Source: an uncultured Bacilli bacterium | Lineage (GTDB): Bacteria; Bacillota_I; Bacilli_A; RF39; UBA660 | NCBI GenBank assembly: GCA_934086145.1 | Contig: CAKOHV010000022.1 | Coordinates: 1 to 34,764 of the forward strand | DNA: 34,764 nucleotides | Direction of reading: 5' to 3' | Shown here: positions 21,941 through 30,073 of the stretch, piece after piece | How positions within the stretch are numbered: the first letter of the stretch is position 1 | Layout of the letters: each line of letters starts with the position of its first letter | The notes under the pieces: generated by a model | The model's input: only the letters and a program-made list of their open reading frames with translations | What the model was told of the DNA's origin: nothing | The model's database searches: none | Made by a program: the position numbers and the translations under genes

Positions 21941-22977
21941 TGGAATTAGCAAAATTAGAAGAAAGATTTAGAGAAGTGGCTGCTTATGATACAAACGAAG
22001 ATATTTTGGTCGTTATTTTCTATGGAAGTCGTGTAACAAAAAGCAATAAACCAACAAGTGACTTAGATGTTCTTATTGTATCTAATAAAAAAGGTAATTT
22101 TAAAAAAGGTTTTTTAATAGATGATATAAAAATTGATTGTCAGGTATATGGAATTGATAGTATCTATGATGCTATTTATGAGAAAAAAGTAATGTCCAAT
22201 GAGTACTTTAGCGCAGTTTTACAAAATGGATTGGTCTTGAAAAATGAAAATAAAACAATTGAATTAATTGAACGTTATATGGCCAAAGTGGCGAAAATTA
22301 AGCCCAAAAAGAGAATTATAAGAAGCTCCAGTAAGAAAGAGTTGATTACTTTTTATGAGGAATTCTTAAAAAGTCAAGATGATTATAGTTATTTTAACTT
22401 AGTAGAAATAATTAGAAAGAATTATCATTATTTAAAAAATTTTTCTTATATTAATAATTTAAAAGCTGCTAAAATTTATTCGGCTAAGGAAGCATATGAA
22501 AATGATTATTGTTTGAATTTACCACAAGAAGACTTTATTGCTTGTTATCTAAAGGCTTTGCAAGAGACGGGGATTTCAAAAAGAATGATGTTAATTAAGG
22601 AACTAATGGGCTTTTTGGATATTTCGTTAGAACCAGATGTCTTTGAAAGGAAACAAGATTATTTTAAAGTATATACAGCTAATGAAATGAAAATGCATTT
22701 ATTAACTTTCTATAATAAAATAGCTAGTGTTGATGCGGGACTTAAAAGTGATTTATCAATGGCGAAGGTTAATTACTATTTAGTCTTAAAGGAAATGGCT
22801 GACTTTGGTAAGTTTTTAATGTTGGATGATGAAATAAAAAAGCAGTATGACGAATTGTTTGCAAAAGCTCGCCAAGAAAATAATATTGTTGATGGAATAT
22901 TGCACTTGTGGGAAATTTTTCATTTGATAGAAAAAGGTTATCATTTTGATTATGATAATTATATGTTAAGATTATAA
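21940..22977 (+). CDS. Nucleotidyltransferase-domain protein
   Basis: 345 residues. The N-terminal domain carries the polymerase-beta-like nucleotidyltransferase signature: FYGSRVTKSNKPTSDLDVLI gives GS at 29-30 and Asp41/Asp43, and KIDCQVYG gives a third acidic residue near 66. The remaining 250 residues are helical, as in aminoglycoside adenylyltransferase-like or HEPN-containing proteins. The substrate could be a small molecule, a protein or RNA. It starts on the last base of the preceding stop codon (TAATG), so translation is coupled. The distant fusion partner domain is not recognised. Confidence 0.75.
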   Translation: MELAKLEERFREVAAYDTNEDILVVIFYGSRVTKSNKPTSDLDVLIVSNKKGNFKKGFLIDDIKIDCQVYGIDSIYDAIYEKKVMSNEYFSAVLQNGLVLKNENKTIELIERYMAKVAKIKPKKRIIRSSSKKELITFYEEFLKSQDDYSYFNLVEIIRKNYHYLKNFSYINNLKAAKIYSAKEAYENDYCLNLPQEDFIACYLKALQETGISKRMMLIKELMGFLDISLEPDVFERKQDYFKVYTANEMKMHLLTFYNKIASVDAGLKSDLSMAKVNYYLVLKEMADFGKFLMLDDEIKKQYDELFAKARQENNIVDGILHLWEIFHLIEKGYHFDYDNYMLRL

Positions 22978-22996
22978 AGTAAGGTGACGTGGTATT

Positions 22997-23629
22997 ATGG
23001 TAGTCGAGCTAGGCAATATTGAAATTCCTTTGGAAATTGTTAGGAAAAAAAATAAGAATATTTATTTTAGATTTAATAATGAGGGAACATTAGTTGTTTC
23101 TTGTAATAGATTTGTATCAGAAAGAGAAGTACGAACATTAATTGAACAAAATAAAAAATCATTATTAAAAATGTATGAAAAATATACAAATGTATTAGAA
23201 AAAGCGCAACAATTTTATTATTTGGGACGACCATATACCGTCGTTTATAACGATGATTATCAAGATGTGGTAATCGATGATAATTGGCTTTATGTAAAAG
23301 ATGCTAAACGGTTAGAACAATGGCAGAAAAAAGAGTGTTTACGAATTTTTGAAGAACGAATAACACAATTATTACCTAATTTTTCAAAGATACCACCATT
23401 TAGTTTACGAATTAGAAAAATGAAAACAAGATGGGGGGTAAATAATGTTACAAAAAAGATTATTACCTTAAATAGTGAATTGTTACGTAAAGAAGTTGAT
23501 CTAATCGATTATGTAGTAGTACATGAATTATGTCATTTTTATGAAGCAAATCATAGTAATAGATTTTGGTATCAAGTAAGTTTAAGGTATCCTAACTATA
23601 AAGAAGCTAGAAAAAGATTGAGGGATTAG
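22997..23629 (+). CDS. YgjP-like (DUF45) metallopeptidase family protein
   Basis: 210 residues. The C-terminal zinc-peptidase motif is clear: VVHELCHFYEANHSNRFW (about 174-191) gives HExxH plus a third His. It is preceded by the family's MKTRWGVNN and KKIITLNSELL segments (about 142-166). The N-terminal part is beta-rich. This is the YgjP/SprT-like group, often found near translation and RNA-modification genes; the substrate is unknown. The start ATG lies nine bases after AAGGTGA. It is followed after two bases by the SpoU methyltransferase gene. Confidence 0.88.
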   Translation: MVVELGNIEIPLEIVRKKNKNIYFRFNNEGTLVVSCNRFVSEREVRTLIEQNKKSLLKMYEKYTNVLEKAQQFYYLGRPYTVVYNDDYQDVVIDDNWLYVKDAKRLEQWQKKECLRIFEERITQLLPNFSKIPPFSLRIRKMKTRWGVNNVTKKIITLNSELLRKEVDLIDYVVVHELCHFYEANHSNRFWYQVSLRYPNYKEARKRLRD

Positions 23630-23631
23630 AG

Positions 23632-24363
23632 ATGGAAATAATAAAATCATTACAAAATCAAAAAGTAAAAGAATTAAGTAAGTTGAATCAGAAAAAATAT
23701 CGTGAGCAAGAAGGCAAATTTTTAGTTTGTGGGGAACATCTAGTTGAAGAAGCTTGTAAGAGTGGATATTTAAGGGAAGTTTGGCAAACAGAAGATTATC
23801 AAAAAAATTTTGATGTTCCGACGATGTATGTATCTTATGAAGTCTTAAAGAAAATAAGTAATTTAGAAACACCGCAACAAGTTATAGGTGTTTGTCAAAA
23901 AAAGAAGGAAGGTTTAATTGGAAAGCACCTACTTTTAATTGATGATTTACAAGATCCTGGAAATTTGGGAACTATTTTAAGAAGTGCTGTTGCTTTTAAT
24001 GTGGACACAGTTGTCTTGTCACCAAATTGTGTTGATTTATACAACGATAAAGTTATTAGAGCCAGTGAAGGAATGCTTTTTCATTTAAATATTATAAAGA
24101 GAGATTTAAAAGAATTTATTTTAAAATTGCGTGATGAACAATATGTTATCTTGGGAACTAAAGTAGATGGTGGAACTGATTTAGAGCAAATTGTCAAAAG
24201 TGATAAGATGGCTTTTATTGTAGGAAATGAAGGGGCTGGAGTTAAAACAGAATTACTAGAGGAATGTGATGATTACCTTTATATTCCAATGAATAAAAAT
24301 TGTGAAAGTTTAAATGTCGGAGTGGCAACGGGCATTATTCTATATAGCTTATTTAGTAAATAG
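23632..24363 (+). CDS. SpoU/TrmH-family RNA methyltransferase
   Basis: 243 residues. The N-terminal substrate-binding domain (about 1-95) is followed by the knotted SPOUT domain with its three motifs: DDLQDPGNLGTILRSAVAF (about 104-122), FIVGNEGAGV (about 194-203) and MNKNCESLNVGVATGIILY (about 221-239). This enzyme class 2'-O-methylates rRNA or tRNA with S-adenosylmethionine. Length and domain order resemble 23S rRNA enzymes such as RlmB or YsgA. It starts two bases after the metallopeptidase gene, with GAGGG inside that gene's end. The exact target nucleotide is not deducible. Confidence 0.92.
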   Translation: MEIIKSLQNQKVKELSKLNQKKYREQEGKFLVCGEHLVEEACKSGYLREVWQTEDYQKNFDVPTMYVSYEVLKKISNLETPQQVIGVCQKKKEGLIGKHLLLIDDLQDPGNLGTILRSAVAFNVDTVVLSPNCVDLYNDKVIRASEGMLFHLNIIKRDLKEFILKLRDEQYVILGTKVDGGTDLEQIVKSDKMAFIVGNEGAGVKTELLEECDDYLYIPMNKNCESLNVGVATGIILYSLFSK

Positions 24364-24374
24364 GAGGAAACCTA

Positions 24375-24866
24375 ATGGAATATATTTTGATTGGTAAAAT
24401 AGTAAATACCCATGGAATTAAGGGAGAACTTAGAATAAAGAGTAATTTTTTGATGAAGGAACGCGTTTTTAAACCAGGAATGAATTTTTATATTGGTAAA
24501 GATAAAACTTTAGAACAGGTTACTTCTTATAGACATCATAAAGAATTTGAAATGGTTTGCTTAGCAGGGTATGATAATATAAATCAAGTTTTAAAGTACT
24601 TAAAGAGTAATGTTTATGTTAAAAAAGATGATTTAAGTTTAAAAGAAGATGAGTATATTTTAGAAGAATTAGTGGGGTTTAAAGTTATTGAAGATAAAGA
24701 GGTACTTGGTAAAATTAAAGAAATAATGTATAATAATAGTAATGTTTTATTATATGTTGAGGCAGAAAAAAGTTTTTACATTCCAAACAATAGACATTTT
24801 ATTAAAAAGGTGGATATGGTAAATAAGGAAGTTATTGTAGAAAATGCAAGAGGACTGATACTATGA
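24375..24866 (+). CDS. rimM: 16S rRNA processing protein RimM
   Basis: 163 residues, normal for RimM, the 30S maturation factor that binds S19. The N-terminus ILIGKIVNTHGIKGELRI is diagnostic, and a PRC-barrel-like C-terminal half contains EELVGFKVI and FYIPNNRHFIKKVD. AGGAGG precedes the ATG. Its stop codon TGA overlaps the trmD start (ATGA), so the two are translationally coupled, as in many bacteria. Confidence 0.95.
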   Translation: MEYILIGKIVNTHGIKGELRIKSNFLMKERVFKPGMNFYIGKDKTLEQVTSYRHHKEFEMVCLAGYDNINQVLKYLKSNVYVKKDDLSLKEDEYILEELVGFKVIEDKEVLGKIKEIMYNNSNVLLYVEAEKSFYIPNNRHFIKKVDMVNKEVIVENARGLIL

Positions 24867-25531
24867 AAATTGATATATTAACTTTATTTCCAGCCATGTT
24901 TGACGGATTTATAAATGAATCAATTATTAAAAGAGCTATTGAAAAAAAATTGGTTGAAATTAATGTTATTGATTTTAGGCAATATAGTGAGTTAAATAAT
25001 GGTCAGGTTGATGATACGCCTTATGGTGGTGGGGGTGGCATGGTTCTAAGAGTTGAACCGCTTTATAAGGCAATTATGACGCTAAAGGAAAGTGATCCGG
25101 CAGCAAAGGTTGTTTTAATGTGTCCAGATGGTGTTTTGTATAAACAGAAAATGGCCGTTTCTTTAGCTACCCAAACTCATTTAATATTCGTTTGTGGTCA
25201 TTATGAAGGATTTGATGAACGAATAAGAACTCTTGTCGATTATGAAATTAGTATCGGAGATTATGTTTTAACCGGTGGGGAATTACCAGCGATGGTTGTT
25301 AGTGATAGTATTATAAGATTATTGGATGGGGTTATTACCAAAACAAGTTTAGATAGTGAATCATTTACGGATAATTTATTAGACTATCCAACTTATACTA
25401 AACCTCAGGAGTTTATGGGAATGAAAGTCCCCGATGTTTTACTTAGTGGAGATCATCAAAAAATAAAAAAATGGCGTGATGAGATGCGTGTTTCGCGAAC
25501 GAAAGAACGAAGACCAGATTTATTTAATTAA
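24863..25531 (+). CDS. trmD: tRNA (guanine-N1)-methyltransferase
   Basis: 222 residues, slightly shorter than the usual 240. TrmD methylates G37 of tRNAs reading codons that start with C or G, preventing frameshifts. The deep trefoil-knot motifs are present: TPYGGGGGMVLRVEPL (about 52-67), VCGHYEGFDERI (about 109-120) and EISIGDYVLTGGELPAM (about 128-144). The catalytic Asp of the C-terminal region lies in SFTDNLLDYPTYTKP (about 166-180). Overlaps rimM by four bases. The shortness reflects a trimmed C-terminus, common in small genomes. Confidence 0.96.
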   Translation: MKIDILTLFPAMFDGFINESIIKRAIEKKLVEINVIDFRQYSELNNGQVDDTPYGGGGGMVLRVEPLYKAIMTLKESDPAAKVVLMCPDGVLYKQKMAVSLATQTHLIFVCGHYEGFDERIRTLVDYEISIGDYVLTGGELPAMVVSDSIIRLLDGVITKTSLDSESFTDNLLDYPTYTKPQEFMGMKVPDVLLSGDHQKIKKWRDEMRVSRTKERRPDLFN

Positions 25532-25547
25532 AAGAAGGTGAAGTAAA

Positions 25548-25994
25548 ATGGCAGGCTACTTAGTTAATAAAAATCATAATGATTTAGCGGTTGTGGCAAT
25601 AAAAGATTTAGATGGGTATAAATTTAAGCCGCGTAATTGTGGAAATCATGTTAAAGTAAGTCAAGTAACTATTGTTAATGGCGTTATGATTGATCGAATA
25701 TTGACAATAAAGTTTGATAAATCGTTTAAAAAATTGGTAGCGATGGCCATGCACGTTATAAATGATGATGATGCGACTTCGGATGATGCACAAATCGTCT
25801 TAGATGAAGCTGAGTTAGTCAAAGAAATATTGATAAATCGTTACAATAAATATTTCAAGTTAGAAAAAGAACAATTACTTTTAAAAAAAATTCATGTGAT
25901 TGAGAATGAAATGCGAATGAAAATGGTTGCAATTAAGCAAAAAGCTCAGTATTTAGAACAACAAGAGGAGCTTCATCGTGGTCGCGGCTTATAA
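25548..25994 (+). CDS. Small protein of unknown function between trmD and rplS
   Basis: 148 residues, no membrane segment. The first 90 residues are mixed and the last 55 form a basic, probably coiled-coil helix (LEKEQLLLKKIHVIENEM and onward). AAGAAGGTGA precedes the ATG. It follows trmD by 16 bases and ends the operon, so it may serve translation or ribosome assembly, but this is only context. In Bacillus trmD is followed directly by rplS. Not recognised. Confidence 0.75.
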   Translation: MAGYLVNKNHNDLAVVAIKDLDGYKFKPRNCGNHVKVSQVTIVNGVMIDRILTIKFDKSFKKLVAMAMHVINDDDATSDDAQIVLDEAELVKEILINRYNKYFKLEKEQLLLKKIHVIENEMRMKMVAIKQKAQYLEQQEELHRGRGL

Positions 25995-26019
25995 TTTTAT
26001 TAAAAAGTGGATCTTTAGC

Positions 26020-26048
26020 TTGTAAAGGAATACTTTTTTTGTTATAAT
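26020..26048 (+). promoter_or_regulatory. Promoter of rplS
   Basis: TTGTAA (26020-26025), 17-base spacer, TATAAT (26043-26048). Start expected near 26055. Confidence 0.85.
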
Positions 26049-26054
26049 CGTAAT

Positions 26055-26135
26055 TGCTTCAAGGAAGAAAATCCGCTGAATTGATAATCTATGATTTTCT
26101 GGTAAAGTAAAATAGTTTGAGAAAGGAAGTATATT
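26055..26135 (+). promoter_or_regulatory. Candidate L19 mRNA leader
   Basis: About 80 untranslated bases lie between the predicted start and rplS. They can form a hairpin closed by AGAAAAT and ATTTTCT with GC-containing bulges. Firmicutes commonly carry an L19 leader here at which the protein represses its own synthesis. The match is by position and foldability, not by a checked alignment. Confidence 0.45.
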
Positions 26136-26477
26136 ATGGCAAATTTAATTGACCAAATAAATGCGAAGCATGTAAAAAAAGATGTTCCTGAATTCCGTGT
26201 TGGTGATACTGTAAGAGTAGACGTATGGGTAAAAGAAGGAAAGAAAGAGAGAATCCAAGCTTTTGAAGGCTTAGTTGTAGCTAAAAAAGGTGGTAGCGTT
26301 TCTGAAACATTCTCAGTACGTAAAAAATCAAGTGGAATTGGTGTAACAAGAGTATTCCCAGTTAATTCACCTGCAATCGATAAGATTGTTGTAGTTAAGA
26401 AGGGTGTTGTTAGAAGAGCAAAACTAAACTTCTTAAAAGGTATGAAGAAAGAATACAAAGTAAAAGAAAGAAATTAA
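26136..26477 (+). CDS. rplS: 50S ribosomal protein L19
   Basis: 113 residues, normal length. FRVGDTVRVDVWVKEG, ERIQAFEGLVVAKKGG, SETFSVRKKSSGIGVTR and FPVNSPAIDKI are the conserved segments in order. AAAGGAAG precedes the ATG. It has its own promoter and leader and ends at a strong terminator, so it is expressed separately from trmD. Confidence 0.98.
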   Translation: MANLIDQINAKHVKKDVPEFRVGDTVRVDVWVKEGKKERIQAFEGLVVAKKGGSVSETFSVRKKSSGIGVTRVFPVNSPAIDKIVVVKKGVVRRAKLNFLKGMKKEYKVKERN

Positions 26478-26484
26478 TTTTGTT

Positions 26485-26521
26485 AAAAAAAGTACTTTCA
26501 CAAATCGTGAAAGTACTTTTT
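26485..26521. terminator. Bidirectional terminator
   Basis: Perfect stem AGTACTTTCAC (26491-26501) with GTGAAAGTACT (26507-26517), flanked by A and T runs. It ends rplS and, on the other strand, the convergent gene starting at 27437. Confidence 0.9.
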
Positions 26522-27437
26522 ATACGTGATCAATAGTATTTTGAACACAATTGGCATTATTGTTTTTTTCAGTTTCTAAAAGGGTATTTATTTCGGTATT
26601 ACGATCAGCTAATAAAGTAATTGTAAAATTATCTGCCTTAATTTCATTTGATTGGAAACTTGTTACTTCATAATTGTTATATAAATGTAAGGTATTATAT
26701 TCATATTCACATTTTAATTGATAGTTATTTTCAATTTGATTATATTTATAACAATAATTTTGAAGATTTGTTTCATCTTCTGAAGAAATATTAACGTAAG
26801 ATAATTTGATTTCTTCATTGATATTAGTAACTAAATCATTTTCAGCTTGATAATTCGTGATGTAAGAAGAAGTTCCAGAAATTATTCTATCTTGGAGAGG
26901 AATTTCATAGTTAGTTACTTTGGCTAAATCTTCTTGGCATGTATATGATTTAGGATCAATTTTTTTTATCGCATTTTTACTAAGTAAAACTTGTTCAGTT
27001 TCATTAACACCTTGGGTTCTTTCAACGAAGAAGACATTATATGCCCAATAAAGACAAACCCCAAAAACGATAATCAAGACAACTAATAATAAAGCTTCTT
27101 GTTTCTTCTTTTCTTTTTGAAGTTGTTCGGGAGTTTTTTCTTCCTTTTTCTTAGCTGTTGTTGTAGGAAGAGTACTCAAATCGTTGATATCGATTTTACC
27201 TTTTTCTTTAGGATTATTACGTTTTGTTGATTTCTGTTCTGGTTCTATGATAGGTCTTTGCTCAACGGGAGGTTTGACAACTTTTTTTACCGGTTGTTGT
27301 TGCTCTTTACGAAGTTTTTCTTCTAAGGCACGTTTTTCTTCTTGCTGTTTATGAAAATTCTCGGCGTTTTGGTTAAAAACATTGAATGCATCATCATTAA
27401 AAGAATCATTAAAATTATTTTGATTATTATTGTTCAC
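26520..27437 (-). CDS. Single-pass membrane protein with low-complexity cytosolic tail
   Basis: 305 residues from GTG 27437 (AAAGGATGGTATAA precedes it). The N-terminal 115 residues are Asn-, Gln- and Lys/Glu-rich, low in complexity and presumably disordered in the cytosol. One membrane helix (about 117-135) follows, then an ectodomain of about 165 residues with four or more Cys (YTCQE, NYCYKY, LKCEY, NCVQN), which suggests disulfides. The family is not recognised. It is convergent with rplS and divergent from lepB. Confidence 0.78.
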   Translation of the reverse strand: MNNNNQNNFNDSFNDDAFNVFNQNAENFHKQQEEKRALEEKLRKEQQQPVKKVVKPPVEQRPIIEPEQKSTKRNNPKEKGKIDINDLSTLPTTTAKKKEEKTPEQLQKEKKKQEALLLVVLIIVFGVCLYWAYNVFFVERTQGVNETEQVLLSKNAIKKIDPKSYTCQEDLAKVTNYEIPLQDRIISGTSSYITNYQAENDLVTNINEEIKLSYVNISSEDETNLQNYCYKYNQIENNYQLKCEYEYNTLHLYNNYEVTSFQSNEIKADNFTITLLADRNTEINTLLETEKNNNANCVQNTIDHV

Positions 27438-27594
27438 TTATACCATCCTTTACTTTCATAATTATAACATAAAAGGGGAACAAGTTTGAAGAGGAAATAT
27501 TATATTTACTAAAAAATTAACTAAATGATTGTACATTTTTTTTATTAGATGATAACATTTTAAATAGTATGATAAAATATAGATGGTGATAAAG

Positions 27595-28104
27595 ATGGAA
27601 GAAGAAAAGAAAGAAAACAAAATTTGGAAAAATATAAAAGAGTTAATTCCTTATGTCATAATTTTATTAGTAGTTATTTTAATAAGAACATATTTGGTTA
27701 CACCAATTAAAGTTCAAGGACAAAGTATGTCGCCAACTTTAACTGGCAAGGAATTTATGATTTTAAAAAAATATGATAAGACAATCGAAAGATTTGATAT
27801 TGTCGTTGTTAATACAGATCATGATGATATTATAAAACGCGTGATTGCCTTACCGGGGGAAACTATTGCTTGTGAAAATGGTAATATTTATGTGAATGGT
27901 CGTAAATTAGAAGATAATTATGGTAGTGGAGTTACTAGTGATTTTAAGAAGGTTACCTTAAAGGAAAATGAATATTATGTTTTAGGAGACAATCGTGAAG
28001 ATTCTTTAGATAGCCGTTATTTTGGACCATTTACGAAAGATAAGATTAAAGGAACAACTAATTTAATTTTATTCCCTTTTAATAAAATAGGGGTTGTCAA
28101 ATAA
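27595..28104 (+). CDS. lepB: Signal peptidase I
   Basis: 169 residues from ATG 27595; GGTGATAA upstream fits, while a GTG in frame at 27583 lies in that site. The enzyme removes signal peptides from exported proteins, at the outer face of the membrane. One N-terminal membrane helix (about 17-33) is followed by box B VQGQSMSPTL with the catalytic Ser44, box D IIKRVIALPGE with the general base Lys81, and box E GDNREDSLDSRYFG (about 134-147). This is a Ser-Lys enzyme of the P-type found in Firmicutes. Its position near rplS is Bacillus-like. Confidence 0.96.
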   Translation: MEEEKKENKIWKNIKELIPYVIILLVVILIRTYLVTPIKVQGQSMSPTLTGKEFMILKKYDKTIERFDIVVVNTDHDDIIKRVIALPGETIACENGNIYVNGRKLEDNYGSGVTSDFKKVTLKENEYYVLGDNREDSLDSRYFGPFTKDKIKGTTNLILFPFNKIGVVK

Positions 28105-28158
28105 GCTTTTACCAAGTAAACTAGTTTAGTAATTGAGATTAAGTGAGGATGTGGTAAG

Positions 28159-28758
28159 ATGGAAAGAACAATATTATTTGCAACCGGTAATGAAAGCAAA
28201 GCTAAGAGATTTAGTGAAGTACTATTAAAAAATGGAATAAAAATGTTAACAATTAATGATATATCAGCTCAAGTTGAAGTCTTAGAAGATGGTAAAGATG
28301 CTATTGAAAATGCCATAAAAAAAGCTGAAGCTTATGCTGAAATGGTAGAAATGCCTGTATTTGCAATGGATGATAATCTATATATAGAAGGAATTCCTTC
28401 TTCATTACAACCAGGAATGTATGTCAGAAGAGTTAATGGAAAACGTCTTACTGATGAAGAAATGATTGAATATTATGCTAACTTAGCTCATCAATATGGT
28501 AAGGACGGCAAACTAGATTGTCATTGGGTGTATGGAATGGCTTTGTTTAATGAAGGAAAAGTTTCAACATATACATGGAACAATAATGATTTTTATTTGG
28601 TTGATAAACCTGCTTCGAAAATTGATTCTGGCTATCCTTTAAATTCTATTTCAATTGATAAAAAAGTAAACAAATATTTTTGTGATATTACTAAAGAAGA
28701 AAAAGAAAACAATGTTGATAGTGGAGTTATTGATTTTTTGTTAAATAATTTAAAATAA
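28159..28758 (+). CDS. Divergent Ham1/RdgB-type NTP pyrophosphatase
   Basis: 199 residues. The opening TILFATGNESKAKRFSEVL is the substrate-binding signature of the ITPase/Ham1 family, which removes deaminated purine triphosphates from the nucleotide pool. EDGKDAIENAIKKAEAYAE is also typical. The usual DDSGL active segment reads AMDDNLYIEGI, lacking the Ser-Gly. PGMYVRRVNG replaces the common PGVYSARY segment. Only the fold is secure; substrate range may differ. GAGGATGTGG precedes the ATG, and a long terminator follows. Confidence 0.82.
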   Translation: MERTILFATGNESKAKRFSEVLLKNGIKMLTINDISAQVEVLEDGKDAIENAIKKAEAYAEMVEMPVFAMDDNLYIEGIPSSLQPGMYVRRVNGKRLTDEEMIEYYANLAHQYGKDGKLDCHWVYGMALFNEGKVSTYTWNNNDFYLVDKPASKIDSGYPLNSISIDKKVNKYFCDITKEEKENNVDSGVIDFLLNNLK

Positions 28759-28762
28759 AACA

Positions 28763-28812
28763 TAACAAGTAATATTTAGGACTTAGATGGAGTCTAAATT
28801 ACTTGTTTTTTT
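28763..28812 (+). terminator. Rho-independent terminator
   Basis: Long stem: AACAAGTAAT plus TTTAGGACT against AGTCTAAA plus TTACTTGTT, with one bulged base and a T-run. It ends the lepB-ITPase genes. Confidence 0.88.
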
Positions 28813-28942
28813 GTGTGTATTTTAGGATTTAAGGGAAAAAGTTAGATTATGTTGAAAAGGTTTTTTAGTAAAAGTAAGTTTTAGAAGCTAGAAAGTTTTT
28901 TTGCTATCTTTATCTTTTGATTTAGACATGATATACTTTATA

Positions 28943-28948
28943 TATAAT
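28943..28948 (+). promoter_or_regulatory. -10 box of the BspA-like gene
   Basis: TATAAT 12 bases before the start codon at 28961. TTTAGA at 28921-28926 (16-base spacer) may serve as a weak -35. Confidence 0.5.
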
Positions 28949-28960
28949 AGTAGGTGAGAT

Positions 28961-30073
28961 ATGAAAACAAAAGTTAAAATAGGAGTGTTTTTGGTTATAG
29001 TAGTGAGTATTTTATTCTATATAAATAGTTCATACTCTTATGTTGAAAAGAAAAATGGAAATGAGGAGAATGTTTCATATATAGTTGAAGTTAAGGAAGA
29101 TTATAATGAGTATTTTTGGCAGTATAAAACAGAAATAAATAAAATAGTTTTTGCAAGGCAAGCAGATATAACGGATTATATTAAAAAGTGGGATGTAAGT
29201 ACGCAAAAAAATCAGAGTATTATGGCTTACTTGACGTTAGATGGTGAACAGAAAGTTTTGTATATTGTAGGAGATGAGATAAAAGCTAATCCTAATAGTT
29301 CTTATTTGTTTGCTGATTTTACTAATCTTGAAGAAATAGAAAATTTAAATTATTTAGATACAACCGAAGTTAATGATATGTCATATATGTTTTCGGCTTG
29401 TGCTATGTTAAGAATGATTGATTTAAATGGTTTAAGAACTGAGAATGTTACTAATATGTCATACATGTTTGCTAGTGATATTAATTTGGTTGAAGTATTA
29501 ATGGATGAACTTGATACGGAAAAAGTTGAAACTTGGGCGGGAATGTTTTTTGAATGTAGTAGTATTGAAGAAATCAATTTAACTAATTTAAGAACAGATA
29601 ATTTAAAAAATATGGCTGATATGTTTAGATATGCTACTAATTTAAGACAGGTTGATTTAAGTAATGTTAATACTAGTAAAGTTACAGATATGTCTTTTAT
29701 GTTTGATAATTGTTCTTCTTTACAAAGTTTAGATTTAAGTAATTTTGTAACGGCAAATGTCGAAGACATGAGAGGAATGTTTGCTAATTGTAGTGCTTTA
29801 GAAAACTTAAATATATCATCTTTTGATTTTCGTAGAACCAAGAAAGTTGGCTATGATAAGGAAACAACAATTCCAACATATATAGAATATGGAATGTTTT
29901 ATAATTCACCATTACTTAGAATGACTTTTACAATAAATAATTCGGATATGGCTTATATGTATATGTTTGATAACAACCAAGATATAACGTTAGATTATAC
30001 TAAAGAGGGGGAAACTTTAGTTGATAAAGTTGTTGGGTTTAATATAAAAAAAGGGATGTTGAAAGATGAGTGA
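28961..30073 (+). CDS. BspA-like (DUF285) leucine-rich-repeat surface protein
   Basis: 370 residues. A signal peptide or N-terminal anchor (about 1-26) precedes a domain of about 95 residues and then six to seven tandem repeats of about 24-25 residues (about 123-315). The unit reads like LxxVDLSNxxTxxVTDMSFMFxxCSS, the DUF285/BspA form found in mycoplasma-type and gut bacteria, where such proteins bind host or surface ligands. No LPXTG or C-terminal anchor is seen. GTAGGTGAG precedes the ATG. It overlaps the next gene by eight bases and ends in TGA. Secreted or membrane-anchored adhesion is the likely role; the ligand is unknown. Confidence 0.9.
   Translation: MKTKVKIGVFLVIVVSILFYINSSYSYVEKKNGNEENVSYIVEVKEDYNEYFWQYKTEINKIVFARQADITDYIKKWDVSTQKNQSIMAYLTLDGEQKVLYIVGDEIKANPNSSYLFADFTNLEEIENLNYLDTTEVNDMSYMFSACAMLRMIDLNGLRTENVTNMSYMFASDINLVEVLMDELDTEKVETWAGMFFECSSIEEINLTNLRTDNLKNMADMFRYATNLRQVDLSNVNTSKVTDMSFMFDNCSSLQSLDLSNFVTANVEDMRGMFANCSALENLNISSFDFRRTKKVGYDKETTIPTYIEYGMFYNSPLLRMTFTINNSDMAYMYMFDNNQDITLDYTKEGETLVDKVVGFNIKKGMLKDE

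Noticed and set aside
21940..22977. Nucleotidyltransferase read as a toxin of a MNT-HEPN toxin-antitoxin pair
   Set aside because: At 345 residues it is much larger than MNT antitoxins, no separate HEPN gene adjoins it, and the neighbours are an exported unknown and housekeeping genes.
26042..26458. 138-codon minus-strand frame opposite rplS
   Set aside because: The plus strand encodes clear L19; the opposite frame has no start signals and covers the rplS leader.
29350..29841. 163-codon minus-strand frame
   Set aside because: It is a shadow of the repetitive BspA-like coding sequence with no binding site or promoter.
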